In this document: positions 1 through 7,378 of the stretch, one piece after another
How the letters are laid out: every line of letters starts with the position of its first letter
Numbering within the stretch: position 1 is the first letter of the stretch
Source of the DNA: JABDJL01 sp047614505
GTDB taxonomy: Bacteria > Pseudomonadota > Gammaproteobacteria > Xanthomonadales > SZUA-36
Assembly: GCA_047614505.1 (NCBI GenBank)
Contig: JBLHGQ010000136.1
Span: forward strand, 1-7,609
DNA length: 7,609 bases
Direction: 5' to 3'
Notes under the pieces: model-generated
What the model was told of the DNA's origin: nothing
The model's input: the letters and a program-made list of their open reading frames with translations, nothing else
Database searches by the model: none
Position numbers and translations under genes: made by a program

Positions 1-13
1 CATCTCACTTTTC

Positions 14-18
14 AGGAG
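14..18 (+). promoter_or_regulatory. Ribosome binding site of the aldolase gene
   Basis: An AGGAG Shine-Dalgarno core lies six bases before the ATG at 25. It is the only strong ribosome binding site at any gene start in this window, which fits the aldolase being an independently initiated first gene while later genes rely more on coupling. The 24 bases before the ATG are too short to judge whether a promoter lies upstream. Confidence 0.85.
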
Positions 19-24
19 TTATTA

Positions 25-1044
25 ATGAGCAGTTTGGAACTGGTAAAAGTCGCTCAGGCGATGGTCGCGGAAGGCAAAGGCATCCTCGCAATTGATGAAA
101 GTTCGGGCACTTGCAAAAAAAGGTTTGATTCAATTGGCGTTGAATGTACTGAAGAGAACCGGCGTCAATATCGTGAAATGCTATTAACGACGCCCGCTCT
201 TGGTCAACAAATATCCGGTGCCATTTTGTTTGATGAAACACTTCGTCAATCAACGGCTCAGGGTGTCAGTTTTGTGCAAACCATGCAGAACGCGGGAATC
301 ATGCCTGGTATCAAGGTAGATAAAGGTGCTCATCCGCTGGCGGGGTTTGGTGATGAAAAAGTCACTGAGGGTCTTGATGGTTTGCGTGAGCGTTTAGCTG
401 AATATGCATCGCTGGGTGCCAAATTTGCAAAATGGCGAGCTGTAATCACTATTGGCGAAAACATGCCGACTGCCGCCTGCATTGAGTCCAACTGCCACGC
501 ACTTGCCCGTTATGCGGCCCTCTGCCAGGAAGCCGGAATTGTCCCCATGGTAGAACCCGAAGTGCTTATGGATGGGTCTCACACTTTAGATGAGTGTTAT
601 GAGGTGACCGAGGCGACTTTGCGTAGCCTGTTTAACCAGATGTATGAGCAAAATGTACTGCTGGAAGGCGCAATTCTTAAAGCCAGCATGGTGGTCTCAG
701 GTTCAAATGCTCCAGATCGGGCCGGAATTGATGAAGTTGCCCGCGCAACAGTCCAATGCCTGCTTAATACGGTGCCTGCGACACTGGCCGGTGTGGTTTT
801 CCTTTCAGGAGGCCAAAGTGACGAAGAAGCGAGTGCGCACCTTGATGCCATGAACAGGCTGGGCAATTTCCCATGGCCATTGAGCTTCTCTTATGGCCGA
901 GCATTGCAGGCTCCGGCGCTGGCGGCGTGGGGTGAGGATATTGTCGCCAATGTTGGCGTAGCACAGTCAAAATTGGCGCACCGTGCGCGTATGAATGGTC
1001 TTGCTGCAACCGGCAATTACGAGGCTTCACTTGAAAATGAATAA
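25..1044 (+). CDS. Class I fructose-bisphosphate aldolase
   Basis: A cytoplasmic enzyme that reversibly cleaves fructose 1,6-bisphosphate into dihydroxyacetone phosphate and glyceraldehyde 3-phosphate through a Schiff base, without metal. The 339 residues form one TIM-barrel domain of the eukaryote-type class I family, slightly shorter than the about 360 residues of animal enzymes. Visible active-site residues, with rabbit muscle equivalents, are Asp24 in LAIDES (Asp33), Lys97 in GIKVDKG (Lys107), Lys136 in AKWR (Lys146), Glu177 and Glu179 in VEPEV (Glu187, Glu189), the Schiff-base Lys219 in LLEGAILKAS (Lys229), and the phosphate-binding SGG at 261-263. The C-terminus (SLENE) lacks the terminal tyrosine of animal aldolases. 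The start is supported by AGGAG at 14-18 and by the match of the N-terminus to the family. maeB begins 30 bases downstream with no terminator between. Family assignment is firm; whether its main role is glycolytic, gluconeogenic or in a Calvin cycle cannot be told here. Confidence 0.96.
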   Translation: MSSLELVKVAQAMVAEGKGILAIDESSGTCKKRFDSIGVECTEENRRQYREMLLTTPALGQQISGAILFDETLRQSTAQGVSFVQTMQNAGIMPGIKVDKGAHPLAGFGDEKVTEGLDGLRERLAEYASLGAKFAKWRAVITIGENMPTAACIESNCHALARYAALCQEAGIVPMVEPEVLMDGSHTLDECYEVTEATLRSLFNQMYEQNVLLEGAILKASMVVSGSNAPDRAGIDEVARATVQCLLNTVPATLAGVVFLSGGQSDEEASAHLDAMNRLGNFPWPLSFSYGRALQAPALAAWGEDIVANVGVAQSKLAHRARMNGLAATGNYEASLENE

Positions 1045-1078
1045 ATTGTTAATGATTGACGGTCATATCTGTCAATGA
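1037..1078 (+). CDS. Possible 13-codon leader ORF bridging aldolase and maeB
   Basis: An ATG at 1037, inside the last codons of the aldolase gene, opens a frame reading MNKLLMIDGHICQ. It ends at TGA 1076-1078, so its stop overlaps the maeB ATG (1075-1077) in the classic ATGA arrangement. A second in-frame ATG at 1052, seven bases after the aldolase stop, would give an 8-codon version suited to reinitiation. A weak GAGG at 1021-1024 lies 12 bases before the first ATG, which is rather far. The codons show no run of one amino acid as in an attenuator leader. The frame runs through the 1055-1076 hairpin, so its translation would open it and bring ribosomes to maeB. It may be chance; no conservation can be checked here. 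Confidence 0.25.
   Translation: MNKLLMIDGHICQ
1055..1076 (+). promoter_or_regulatory. Hairpin over the maeB start codon
   Basis: The arms ATTGAC (1055-1060) and GTCAAT (1071-1076) are perfect inverted repeats. A G-U and a G-C pair (1061/1070, 1062/1069) extend the stem to eight pairs with a six-base loop. The right arm contains the first two bases of the maeB ATG, so the folded RNA would hide the start codon. No good Shine-Dalgarno sequence precedes this ATG. There is no U-tract after it, so it is not an intrinsic terminator. As DNA, the dyad could instead be an operator, but it does not match the E. coli PdhR consensus and lies inside an apparent transcript. A role is inferred, not shown. 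Confidence 0.35.
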
Positions 1079-3366
1079 CCGACAAACTCAAAGAAGCCGC
1101 GCTTGATTACCACCGGTATCCGGTACCGGGGAAGATCAAAATCACAGCCACCAAGGCACTGACCACTCAGGAGGACTTGTCTCTTGCATACTCACCCGGG
1201 GTAGCTGCTGCCAGTCTATTGATTTTCGAGGACCCCTCTGAGGTCAGCAATATGACCGCCAGGGCCAATCTGGTGGCAGTTGTGACCAACGGGACTGCGG
1301 TTCTGGGGCTGGGTGACATTGGTCCATTGGCCGCCAAGCCGGTTATGGAAGGCAAGGGCGTACTGTTTAAAAAATTCGCCGATATCGATGTATTTGATAT
1401 CGAGATCAATGAAAAAGATCCTGACAAACTGGTTGATATTATTGCTTCACTGGAACCGACTTTTGGTGGCATTAACCTTGAAGATATCAAAGCTCCTGAG
1501 TGCTTCGAAGTTGAAAGAAAGCTCAAGGAACGAGTCAGTATCCCGGTGTTTCATGATGACCAGCATGGCACTGCCATCATTACCGCCGCTGCCATGATTA
1601 ATGCCTTAATGGTGGTTGGAAAAGATATTGCGGATGTCACTCTGGTAACCTCAGGTGCAGGTGCAGCCGGAATGGCCTGTTTGGATCTGCTGGTTCAATT
1701 GGGTTTGAGAAAAGAAAACATACTGGTTTGTGACAGTAAGGGCGTTGTTTTTGAAGGCCGCAGTGAATACATGGATGATCGAAAGGCCGGCTATGCCCGA
1801 GATACCGAAATGCGAACGCTGGTAGAAGCGATAAAAGGAGCGGATGCTTTCCTGGGTGTTTCTGTAGGTGGTGTTGTCAGCAAGGACATGGTTTCAGGAA
1901 TGGCCGACCAACCCATTATTCTGGCTCTGGCAAATCCGGATCCTGAAATTCTTCCGGAGGATGCACTTGCGGTCAGACCGGACGCAATTATCGCGACCGG
2001 GCGATCTGATTATCCGAATCAGGTCAATAACGTCCTGTGTTTCCCATACATCTTTCGTGGAGCCCTGGATGTCGGTGCCACGACCATCAATGCCGAAATG
2101 CAAATGGCATGCGTCTATGCCCTGGCAGAGCTGGCCCGTATGGAAGTCAGTGATATCAGTGCGGCAGCCTACGGCAATACGCCCTTACAATTTGGCCCGC
2201 AATATTTGATTCCCAAGCCTTTTGATCCACGCTTGTTGGAGCAACTTGCAACCGCAACGGCTAAGGCAGCTATTGAAAGTGGCGTCGCTACCCGGCCAAT
2301 AAAAGATCTGGGCGCCTATCGCGAAAAGCTTCAGCAATTCCAATGGAAGACCGGTCTATTGATGAAACCGGTGTTCGATGCTGCACGTAGAGATATGAAG
2401 CGCGTTGTATTCGCGGAAGGCGAGGAGGAGCTGGTCTTACGTGCAGTTCAGTCTGTGACTGATGATCAACTTGCACGCCCGATTTTGATTGGTCGACCTG
2501 AGGTTATTCAAAGCAGGATTGATAAACTTGGGTTGCGGATTAAGCGGGATGTGGACTTCGAACTGGTTAACCCAGAGTCTGATCCACGATTCTGGAATTA
2601 CTGGACTACTTATCACGCCATCATGGAACGCCGCGGCATATCTCCTGATACCGCCAAGGCCATTGTGCGTACCCGTAATACGGTTATTGCCGCCTTAATG
2701 GTGCATCTTGATGATGCGGATGCCCTGATCACCGGTATTGTCGGGCGTTATCGCAACAAACTGGAATATGTCATGGATGTCATCGGCATCCGTCCAGGCG
2801 GCAACGTAATTGGTGCCTTGGGCGTATTAAATACCGCTGAAGGCGCTTACTTTGTTTGTGATACGCAGGTTAATTCCAATCCCACAGCCGAACAGGTCGC
2901 AGAAATCACTTTGATGGCAGCTGAAAAACTCAGAATTTTCGGCATCGAGCCAAGGATAGCTTTGTTATCGCACTCGAGTTTCGGCAGCCATGCAGATGAG
3001 GGCGCCTTGAAAATGAAAAGGGCAGTGGAACTGATCAGGCACGAGAACCCGAAACTTGAAGTTGAGGGCGAAATGACAGCAGATATGGCCCTGAACCCTG
3101 AGTATCGCAAACGGGTTTTTCCCAACTCAAAGTTGCGTGGCCAGGCGAATTTGCTGGTTATGCCAGACCTGGATTCCGCGCATATTGCCTTCAACCTTTC
3201 GCGGGTTGTAAGTGACAGCGTTACAGTAGGCCCCATCCTGATGGGTGCAAGGAAATCAGTCCATGTACTTACACCTTCTGCATCAGTGAGACGGGTCGTA
3301 AACATGACCGCAATTGCCGCAGTAGACGCGCAGATGTTGGAAGCTAAAGACCGGGATAAATTCTGA
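1075..3366 (+). CDS. maeB: NADP-dependent malic enzyme (malic enzyme–PTA-like fusion)
   Basis: Oxidatively decarboxylates malate to pyruvate and CO2, making NADPH, in the cytoplasm. The 763 residues match the long MaeB type (759 in E. coli) throughout. Residues 1 to about 425 are the malic enzyme part: Tyr39 in LAYSPG, Lys94 in MEGKG, metal ligands Glu136, Asp137 and Asp162 (NLEDI, HDDQHGT), and the dinucleotide-binding GAGAAG at 194-199 followed by CDSKG. Residues about 430-760 are a phosphotransacetylase-like domain. Its end reads VHVLTPSASVRR (729-740) where true Pta enzymes have a DLSRG motif with catalytic Ser and Arg, so this domain is probably regulatory; in E. coli MaeB it mediates acetyl-CoA inhibition. 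The ATG is the only usable start, because an in-frame TGA lies at 1057-1059 and no other ATG comes between. No clear ribosome binding site is seen. The stop overlaps the aceE ATG by one base (TGATG). Confidence 0.96.
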   Translation: MTDKLKEAALDYHRYPVPGKIKITATKALTTQEDLSLAYSPGVAAASLLIFEDPSEVSNMTARANLVAVVTNGTAVLGLGDIGPLAAKPVMEGKGVLFKKFADIDVFDIEINEKDPDKLVDIIASLEPTFGGINLEDIKAPECFEVERKLKERVSIPVFHDDQHGTAIITAAAMINALMVVGKDIADVTLVTSGAGAAGMACLDLLVQLGLRKENILVCDSKGVVFEGRSEYMDDRKAGYARDTEMRTLVEAIKGADAFLGVSVGGVVSKDMVSGMADQPIILALANPDPEILPEDALAVRPDAIIATGRSDYPNQVNNVLCFPYIFRGALDVGATTINAEMQMACVYALAELARMEVSDISAAAYGNTPLQFGPQYLIPKPFDPRLLEQLATATAKAAIESGVATRPIKDLGAYREKLQQFQWKTGLLMKPVFDAARRDMKRVVFAEGEEELVLRAVQSVTDDQLARPILIGRPEVIQSRIDKLGLRIKRDVDFELVNPESDPRFWNYWTTYHAIMERRGISPDTAKAIVRTRNTVIAALMVHLDDADALITGIVGRYRNKLEYVMDVIGIRPGGNVIGALGVLNTAEGAYFVCDTQVNSNPTAEQVAEITLMAAEKLRIFGIEPRIALLSHSSFGSHADEGALKMKRAVELIRHENPKLEVEGEMTADMALNPEYRKRVFPNSKLRGQANLLVMPDLDSAHIAFNLSRVVSDSVTVGPILMGARKSVHVLTPSASVRRVVNMTAIAAVDAQMLEAKDRDKF

Positions 3367-6047
3367 TGAGCGATGCAAAAGAGCCACTGGCAGTCGGCAC
3401 TGACCAGGATACTGACCCGCTGGAAACCAGCGAGTGGCTGGAATCAATGCAGGCGGTTATTCAACGACATGGTCCTGAGCGGGCTCATTTTCTGCTGGAA
3501 AATCTGGTCGATTTCACTCGCAGATCCGGCGGCCATCTTCCCTATAATGCAACCACCGCCTATATCAATACGATTCCACCGCATCTTGAGGCCAAAAGCC
3601 CGGGAAATAATGAACTGGAATGGCGTATTCGCTCGTTTGTACGCTGGAACGCGATGGCAATTGTCTTGCGTGCCGGAAAACGGGGGGGTGATCTGGGAGG
3701 CCACATTGCCAGCTTTGCATCAGCAGCGACTTTGTACGATGTGGGCTTTAATCATTTCTTTCGTGGTTCCGACCATGCTGGAGGTGGTGATCTTGTTTAC
3801 ATCCAGGGGCATTCATCTCCCGGAATCTATTCGCGTGCTTTTCTCGAAGGTCGCCTGAGTGAGCAGCAAATGGATGGCTTCCGTCAGGAAGTGGATGGCG
3901 GTGGGCTGAGTTCCTACCCCCACCCGTGGCTGATGCCCGATTTCTGGCAATTACCGACGGTATCGATGGGGCTTGGTCCCATCATGGCAATCTATCAAGC
4001 CAGGTTCCTGAAGTATTTGCACAATCGAGGTATCGCTGACACATCCGACCGGAAAGTGTGGTGCTTCATGGGTGATGGTGAATCGGATGAGCCAGAATCG
4101 CTGGGCGCAATTTCACTTGCAGGCCGTGAACATCTGGATAATCTGATTTTCGTGGTCAATTGCAATCTACAGCGCCTCGATGGCCCGGTACGTGGTAATG
4201 GAAAGATCATCCAGGAACTGGAAGGCGTATTTCGCGGTGCCGGCTGGAATGTCATCAAGGTAATCTGGGGCTCTTATTGGGATCCTTTGCTAGCCAAAGA
4301 CAAGGATGGACTGCTGCGCAAACGCATGGAAGAAGCGCTTGATGGTGAATACCAGAATTACAAAGCCAAGGGCGGGGCGTATACGCGTGAGCACTTTTTT
4401 GGTGCCTATCCTGAGCTAAAAGAGATGGTTGCCAGCATGTCGGACCGTGACATCTGGCGTTTGAACCGTGGCGGCCATGATCCACATAAGGTTTATGCAG
4501 CCTATGATTCCGCCACCCGCCATACCGGACAACCGACCGTGGTGTTGGCCAAGACAGTCAAAGGCTACGGTATGGGAACAGCGGGTGAGGCACAAAATAT
4601 TACCCATCAGCAGAAGAAAATGGATGTCGAATCCATTCGCCAGTTCCGGGACCGGTTTAAAATACCGGTCGAAGATGATCGGCTGGAAGAGCTACCCTAC
4701 TACCATCCGGGAAACGACAGTCCGGAGATCAAATACCTTCAGGAGCGACGTACTGCACTTGGCGGGCCGTTGCCAAGGCGTGTGCATAAAACAGAACCAT
4801 TGGAAGTTCCCGGTCTTGAAGTCTTTGAGTCCTTGCTCAAATCAACCGGTGAACGGGAAATTTCGACGACGATGGCTTTTGTTCGAGCGCTGGCCATTAT
4901 GTTGCGCGACAAGAATCTCAAAGAAAAAATCGTACCCATTGTGGCCGATGAAGCACGCACATTCGGAATGGAGGGCATGTTCCGCCAACTGGGTATTTAC
5001 TCCTCGGTAGGGCAGTTATACACACCGATGGATTCTGACCAGTTGATGTTTTACAAAGAAGACAAAAAAGGTCAGATTCTGCAGGAAGGCATCACCGAAG
5101 CCGGTGGGATGTCGTCCTGGATTGCCGCCGCAACCAGTTACAGTGGTAGTGGTAAGGCAATGATTCCATTTTTTATTTTCTATTCCATGTTTGGCTTCCA
5201 ACGCGTGGGCGACCTCACCTGGGCTGCCGGCGATATGCGTGCTCGAGGCTTTTTGCTCGGTGGTACCGCAGGCCGCACAACATTGAATGGTGAAGGCTTG
5301 CAGCACGAAGACGGGCACAGTCATATGATTTCGGGATTGGTGCCTAATTGCATATCCTACGATCCGGCATTTTCCTATGAGTTGACCGTTATCCTGCAAG
5401 ACGGCCTGCGCCGTATGTATGCCGAGCAGGAGGATGTTTATTACTACATCACCGTGATGAATGAAAACTACGTCCACCCGGAAATGCCGTCCGGTGCTGA
5501 GGAAGGCATTCGCAAAGGTCTGTATCTATTCCGTGAAGGCGAAAATTCCGATACCAAGGTGCAATTGATCGGTTCGGGCACTATTTTGCGTGAGGTGATC
5601 AGTGCTGCAGATATCCTTGCACGTGAATACGGGGTTTCCTCCAATATCTGGAGTGCGACCAGTTTCACAGAATTGCAAAGAGATGGGGATGCCGTGTTAA
5701 GGCATAACCGTCTGAACCCTGATGATGAGCAAGCATCGTGGGTCGAGCAATGTTTGGGTGGGCATGCGGGCCCTGTTATTGCGTCCACCGACTATGTTGC
5801 CGGCCTGGCAGAAAAAATCCGTCCGGTTTTGCCTCAGAGCGATTATTACGTGCTGGGAACCGATGGATTCGGTCGCTCTGATACGCGGGAGAATTTACGT
5901 CGCTTCTTCGAAGTTGACGCCCGCCACGTGACTTACGCTGCTCTGTACGGGCTATTTAAGCAGGGTAAATTCAGCAAGGAGGACTTGCTTAAGGCTCGTG
6001 ATCGCCTGGAAATTGATCCATCAATAGCGAATCCTGCCCGCTCGTGA
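3366..6047 (+). CDS. aceE: Pyruvate dehydrogenase E1 component (homodimeric)
   Basis: The thiamine-diphosphate-dependent E1 subunit decarboxylates pyruvate and transfers the acetyl group to the lipoyl arm of E2 in the cytoplasmic pyruvate dehydrogenase complex. The 893 residues compare with 887 in E. coli AceE, and similarity runs from end to end. By family layout, residues 1 to about 475 form the cofactor-phosphate domain, about 476-705 the pyrimidine domain, and the rest the C-terminal domain. Visible active-site residues (E. coli equivalents) are His113 (His106), His149 (His142), Asp237 of the GDG motif with Asn265 and Asn267 (Asp230, Asn258, Asn260), the mobile-loop His414 (His407), and Glu574 in LQEG (Glu571). 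The ATG overlaps the maeB stop by one base; only a weak GGGA (3353-3356) precedes it, suggesting coupling. The stop overlaps the aceF start by four bases. Seven consecutive G at 3682-3688 encode Arg-Gly-Gly without breaking the frame. Confidence 0.98.
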   Translation: MSDAKEPLAVGTDQDTDPLETSEWLESMQAVIQRHGPERAHFLLENLVDFTRRSGGHLPYNATTAYINTIPPHLEAKSPGNNELEWRIRSFVRWNAMAIVLRAGKRGGDLGGHIASFASAATLYDVGFNHFFRGSDHAGGGDLVYIQGHSSPGIYSRAFLEGRLSEQQMDGFRQEVDGGGLSSYPHPWLMPDFWQLPTVSMGLGPIMAIYQARFLKYLHNRGIADTSDRKVWCFMGDGESDEPESLGAISLAGREHLDNLIFVVNCNLQRLDGPVRGNGKIIQELEGVFRGAGWNVIKVIWGSYWDPLLAKDKDGLLRKRMEEALDGEYQNYKAKGGAYTREHFFGAYPELKEMVASMSDRDIWRLNRGGHDPHKVYAAYDSATRHTGQPTVVLAKTVKGYGMGTAGEAQNITHQQKKMDVESIRQFRDRFKIPVEDDRLEELPYYHPGNDSPEIKYLQERRTALGGPLPRRVHKTEPLEVPGLEVFESLLKSTGEREISTTMAFVRALAIMLRDKNLKEKIVPIVADEARTFGMEGMFRQLGIYSSVGQLYTPMDSDQLMFYKEDKKGQILQEGITEAGGMSSWIAAATSYSGSGKAMIPFFIFYSMFGFQRVGDLTWAAGDMRARGFLLGGTAGRTTLNGEGLQHEDGHSHMISGLVPNCISYDPAFSYELTVILQDGLRRMYAEQEDVYYYITVMNENYVHPEMPSGAEEGIRKGLYLFREGENSDTKVQLIGSGTILREVISAADILAREYGVSSNIWSATSFTELQRDGDAVLRHNRLNPDDEQASWVEQCLGGHAGPVIASTDYVAGLAEKIRPVLPQSDYYVLGTDGFGRSDTRENLRRFFEVDARHVTYAALYGLFKQGKFSKEDLLKARDRLEIDPSIANPARS
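6044..6047 (+). promoter_or_regulatory. GTGA stop/start overlap coupling aceE and aceF
   Basis: The aceF start codon GTG (6044-6046) shares four bases with the aceE stop TGA (6045-6047). The preceding bases (6030-6043) contain no Shine-Dalgarno sequence. Upstream, the aceF frame closes at TGA 6014-6016 with no ATG between. The next in-frame ATG is codon 47, beyond the lipoyl-lysine at residue 44. GTG is therefore the only sensible start, and ribosomes finishing aceE most likely reinitiate here. Confidence 0.75.
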
Positions 6048-7378
6048 GCAATCGAATTGAAATCAAAGTGCCCGATGTTGGTGACTTTGCTGATATTCCC
6101 GTTATTGAAATACTGGTTGCGGTGGGCGAGACGGTTGAGGCCGAGCAATCTCTGATCACTTTGGAGAGTGACAAGGCAACAATGGAAATACCATCCCCTG
6201 CAGCGGGTGTCATTGTTGAATTACGCGTTGCCTTGAATGACACTGTGTCCGAGCAGGACGTTGTGGCGGTTCTGGACGCCGAAGATGCGCCAGAAGCACG
6301 TCCGGTATCTGAAAAGCGTCCCGATATTGCACCACCAGTTAAGCAAGCCGAACCTGAGACGCAGAAGCCTGCTCCTGCTCCGTCTACCGCCGTGGAAAAT
6401 CCACCGGGCCCGGATGCAGGTAGCCGTCAATCTCCGCCGGTTACCACTGGTATTGCGACCACTATGCCGGGCACTGTTCCTTATGCGAGCCCTGCAATTC
6501 GCGCATTTGCCAGAGAGTTGGGCGTAGACCTGAACCGTGTAAGCGGTCAGGGCAGAAACCAAAGAATACTGCGTGATGATGTGACGGCATTTGTAAAATC
6601 CGTGATGTCAGGATCGGTTGTGGCACCGCAAAGTCCCGGTTTCGAGGTGGCTCCGGCGCCAAAAGTCGATTTCAACAAGTTTGGCGATACGCAATTACAG
6701 GCCTTGTCCCGAATCAACAAACTTTCTGCCAAGTTTCTGCATCGTAACTGGGTACGAATTCCTCATGTCACTCATAACGATCATTCAGATGTTACGCAGA
6801 TGGAAGCCTTCAGACAGGCAAATAAGGCCGCTGCGGCAGAACAAGGCTTTAAGCTGACGCCATTGGTATTCCTGATTAAAGCCTGTGTGGCGGGCCTGAC
6901 TGAATTTCCCAAATTCAATTCCTCATTGGATTTTGAAGGGGAAAACCTGGTCATGAAAAAATACTTCCATATCGGCATTGCAGTCGATACACCCGATGGC
7001 CTGCTGGTTCCAGTGATCCGAAACTGTGATCAGAAAAGCACCTCTGAGCTTGCTATAGAACTGGTCGAGCTAAGTTTGAAAGCACGGGACGGAAAACTTT
7101 CGCCAAATGATTTACAAGGCGGGTGTTTTTCAATATCCAGCCTTGGTGGCATCGGCGGTTCGTCATTTTCACCCATTATCAATGCTCCTGAGGTTGCCAT
7201 ACTGGGTGTTTCTCGCTCAAAAATGGAGCCGGTTTGGGATGGTGAAGCATTCCAGCCCAGGTTAATGATGCCGCTATCCCTGTCCTACGATCATCGGGTA
7301 ATTGATGGCGCTGCCGCGGCTCGCTTCACCCGGTTCCTTGCGCTATACCTGGAAAACCCGGAACACCTGACGCTTTAA
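6044..7378 (+). CDS. aceF: Dihydrolipoyllysine acetyltransferase, E2 of pyruvate dehydrogenase
   Basis: The core subunit of the pyruvate dehydrogenase complex. It takes the acetyl group from E1 on a swinging lipoyl arm and passes it to coenzyme A. It has 444 residues with domains in the usual order. One lipoyl domain (about 3-78) carries the lipoylated Lys44 in ESDKATMEIPS. A Pro/Ala/Glu-rich flexible linker (about 80-142) follows, then a peripheral-subunit-binding domain (about 146-185, YASPAIRAFARELG) and the catalytic domain (about 212-444). Catalytic His417 and Asp421 lie in SYDHRVIDG, and the SSLGGIGG loop is at 365-372. E. coli AceF is about 630 residues with three lipoyl domains, so this is a short, single-lipoyl form. 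The GTG start is forced (see the 6044-6047 entry). The TAA stop shares one base with the next ATG (TAATG). E3 (lpd) is not seen in the window. Confidence 0.97.
   Translation: MSNRIEIKVPDVGDFADIPVIEILVAVGETVEAEQSLITLESDKATMEIPSPAAGVIVELRVALNDTVSEQDVVAVLDAEDAPEARPVSEKRPDIAPPVKQAEPETQKPAPAPSTAVENPPGPDAGSRQSPPVTTGIATTMPGTVPYASPAIRAFARELGVDLNRVSGQGRNQRILRDDVTAFVKSVMSGSVVAPQSPGFEVAPAPKVDFNKFGDTQLQALSRINKLSAKFLHRNWVRIPHVTHNDHSDVTQMEAFRQANKAAAAEQGFKLTPLVFLIKACVAGLTEFPKFNSSLDFEGENLVMKKYFHIGIAVDTPDGLLVPVIRNCDQKSTSELAIELVELSLKARDGKLSPNDLQGGCFSISSLGGIGGSSFSPIINAPEVAILGVSRSKMEPVWDGEAFQPRLMMPLSLSYDHRVIDGAAAARFTRFLALYLENPEHLTL

Noticed and set aside
1031..1074. Possible promoter for maeB beginning with TTGAAA at 1031-1036
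   Set aside because: At the usual 16-18 base spacing there is no acceptable -10 box; the AT-rich CATATC at 1064-1069 is about 27 bases away.
1055..1076. The dyad as a PdhR-type operator
   Set aside because: The arms are ATTGAC and GTCAAT separated by ten bases, whereas the PdhR consensus has ATTGGT and ACCAAT separated by about three; the site also lies inside an apparent transcript.
1380..1405. Repeated GATATCGA motif in maeB
   Set aside because: It encodes the conserved DIDVFDIE segment of malic enzymes, so the repeat follows from the protein sequence.
3682..3688. Run of seven G in aceE as a phase-variation or frameshift site
   Set aside because: The aceE frame is intact across it with conserved sequence on both sides, and seven bases within a housekeeping gene is weak evidence for programmed slippage.
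4468..5010. Plus-strand open frame of 180 codons inside aceE
   Set aside because: It is an out-of-frame shadow of the conserved aceE sequence with an unlike-protein composition rich in Arg, Trp and Cys, and it has no ribosome binding support.
5016..5477. Minus-strand open frame of 153 codons opposite aceE, and similar long antisense frames (such as 2847-3305)
   Set aside because: They lie opposite strongly conserved coding sequence, their translations show no recognisable domain, and they fit chance shadows of the real genes.
6281..6470. Low-complexity stretch in aceF as a DNA repeat
   Set aside because: It encodes the expected Pro/Ala/Glu-rich flexible linker of E2 and shows no exact tandem unit.
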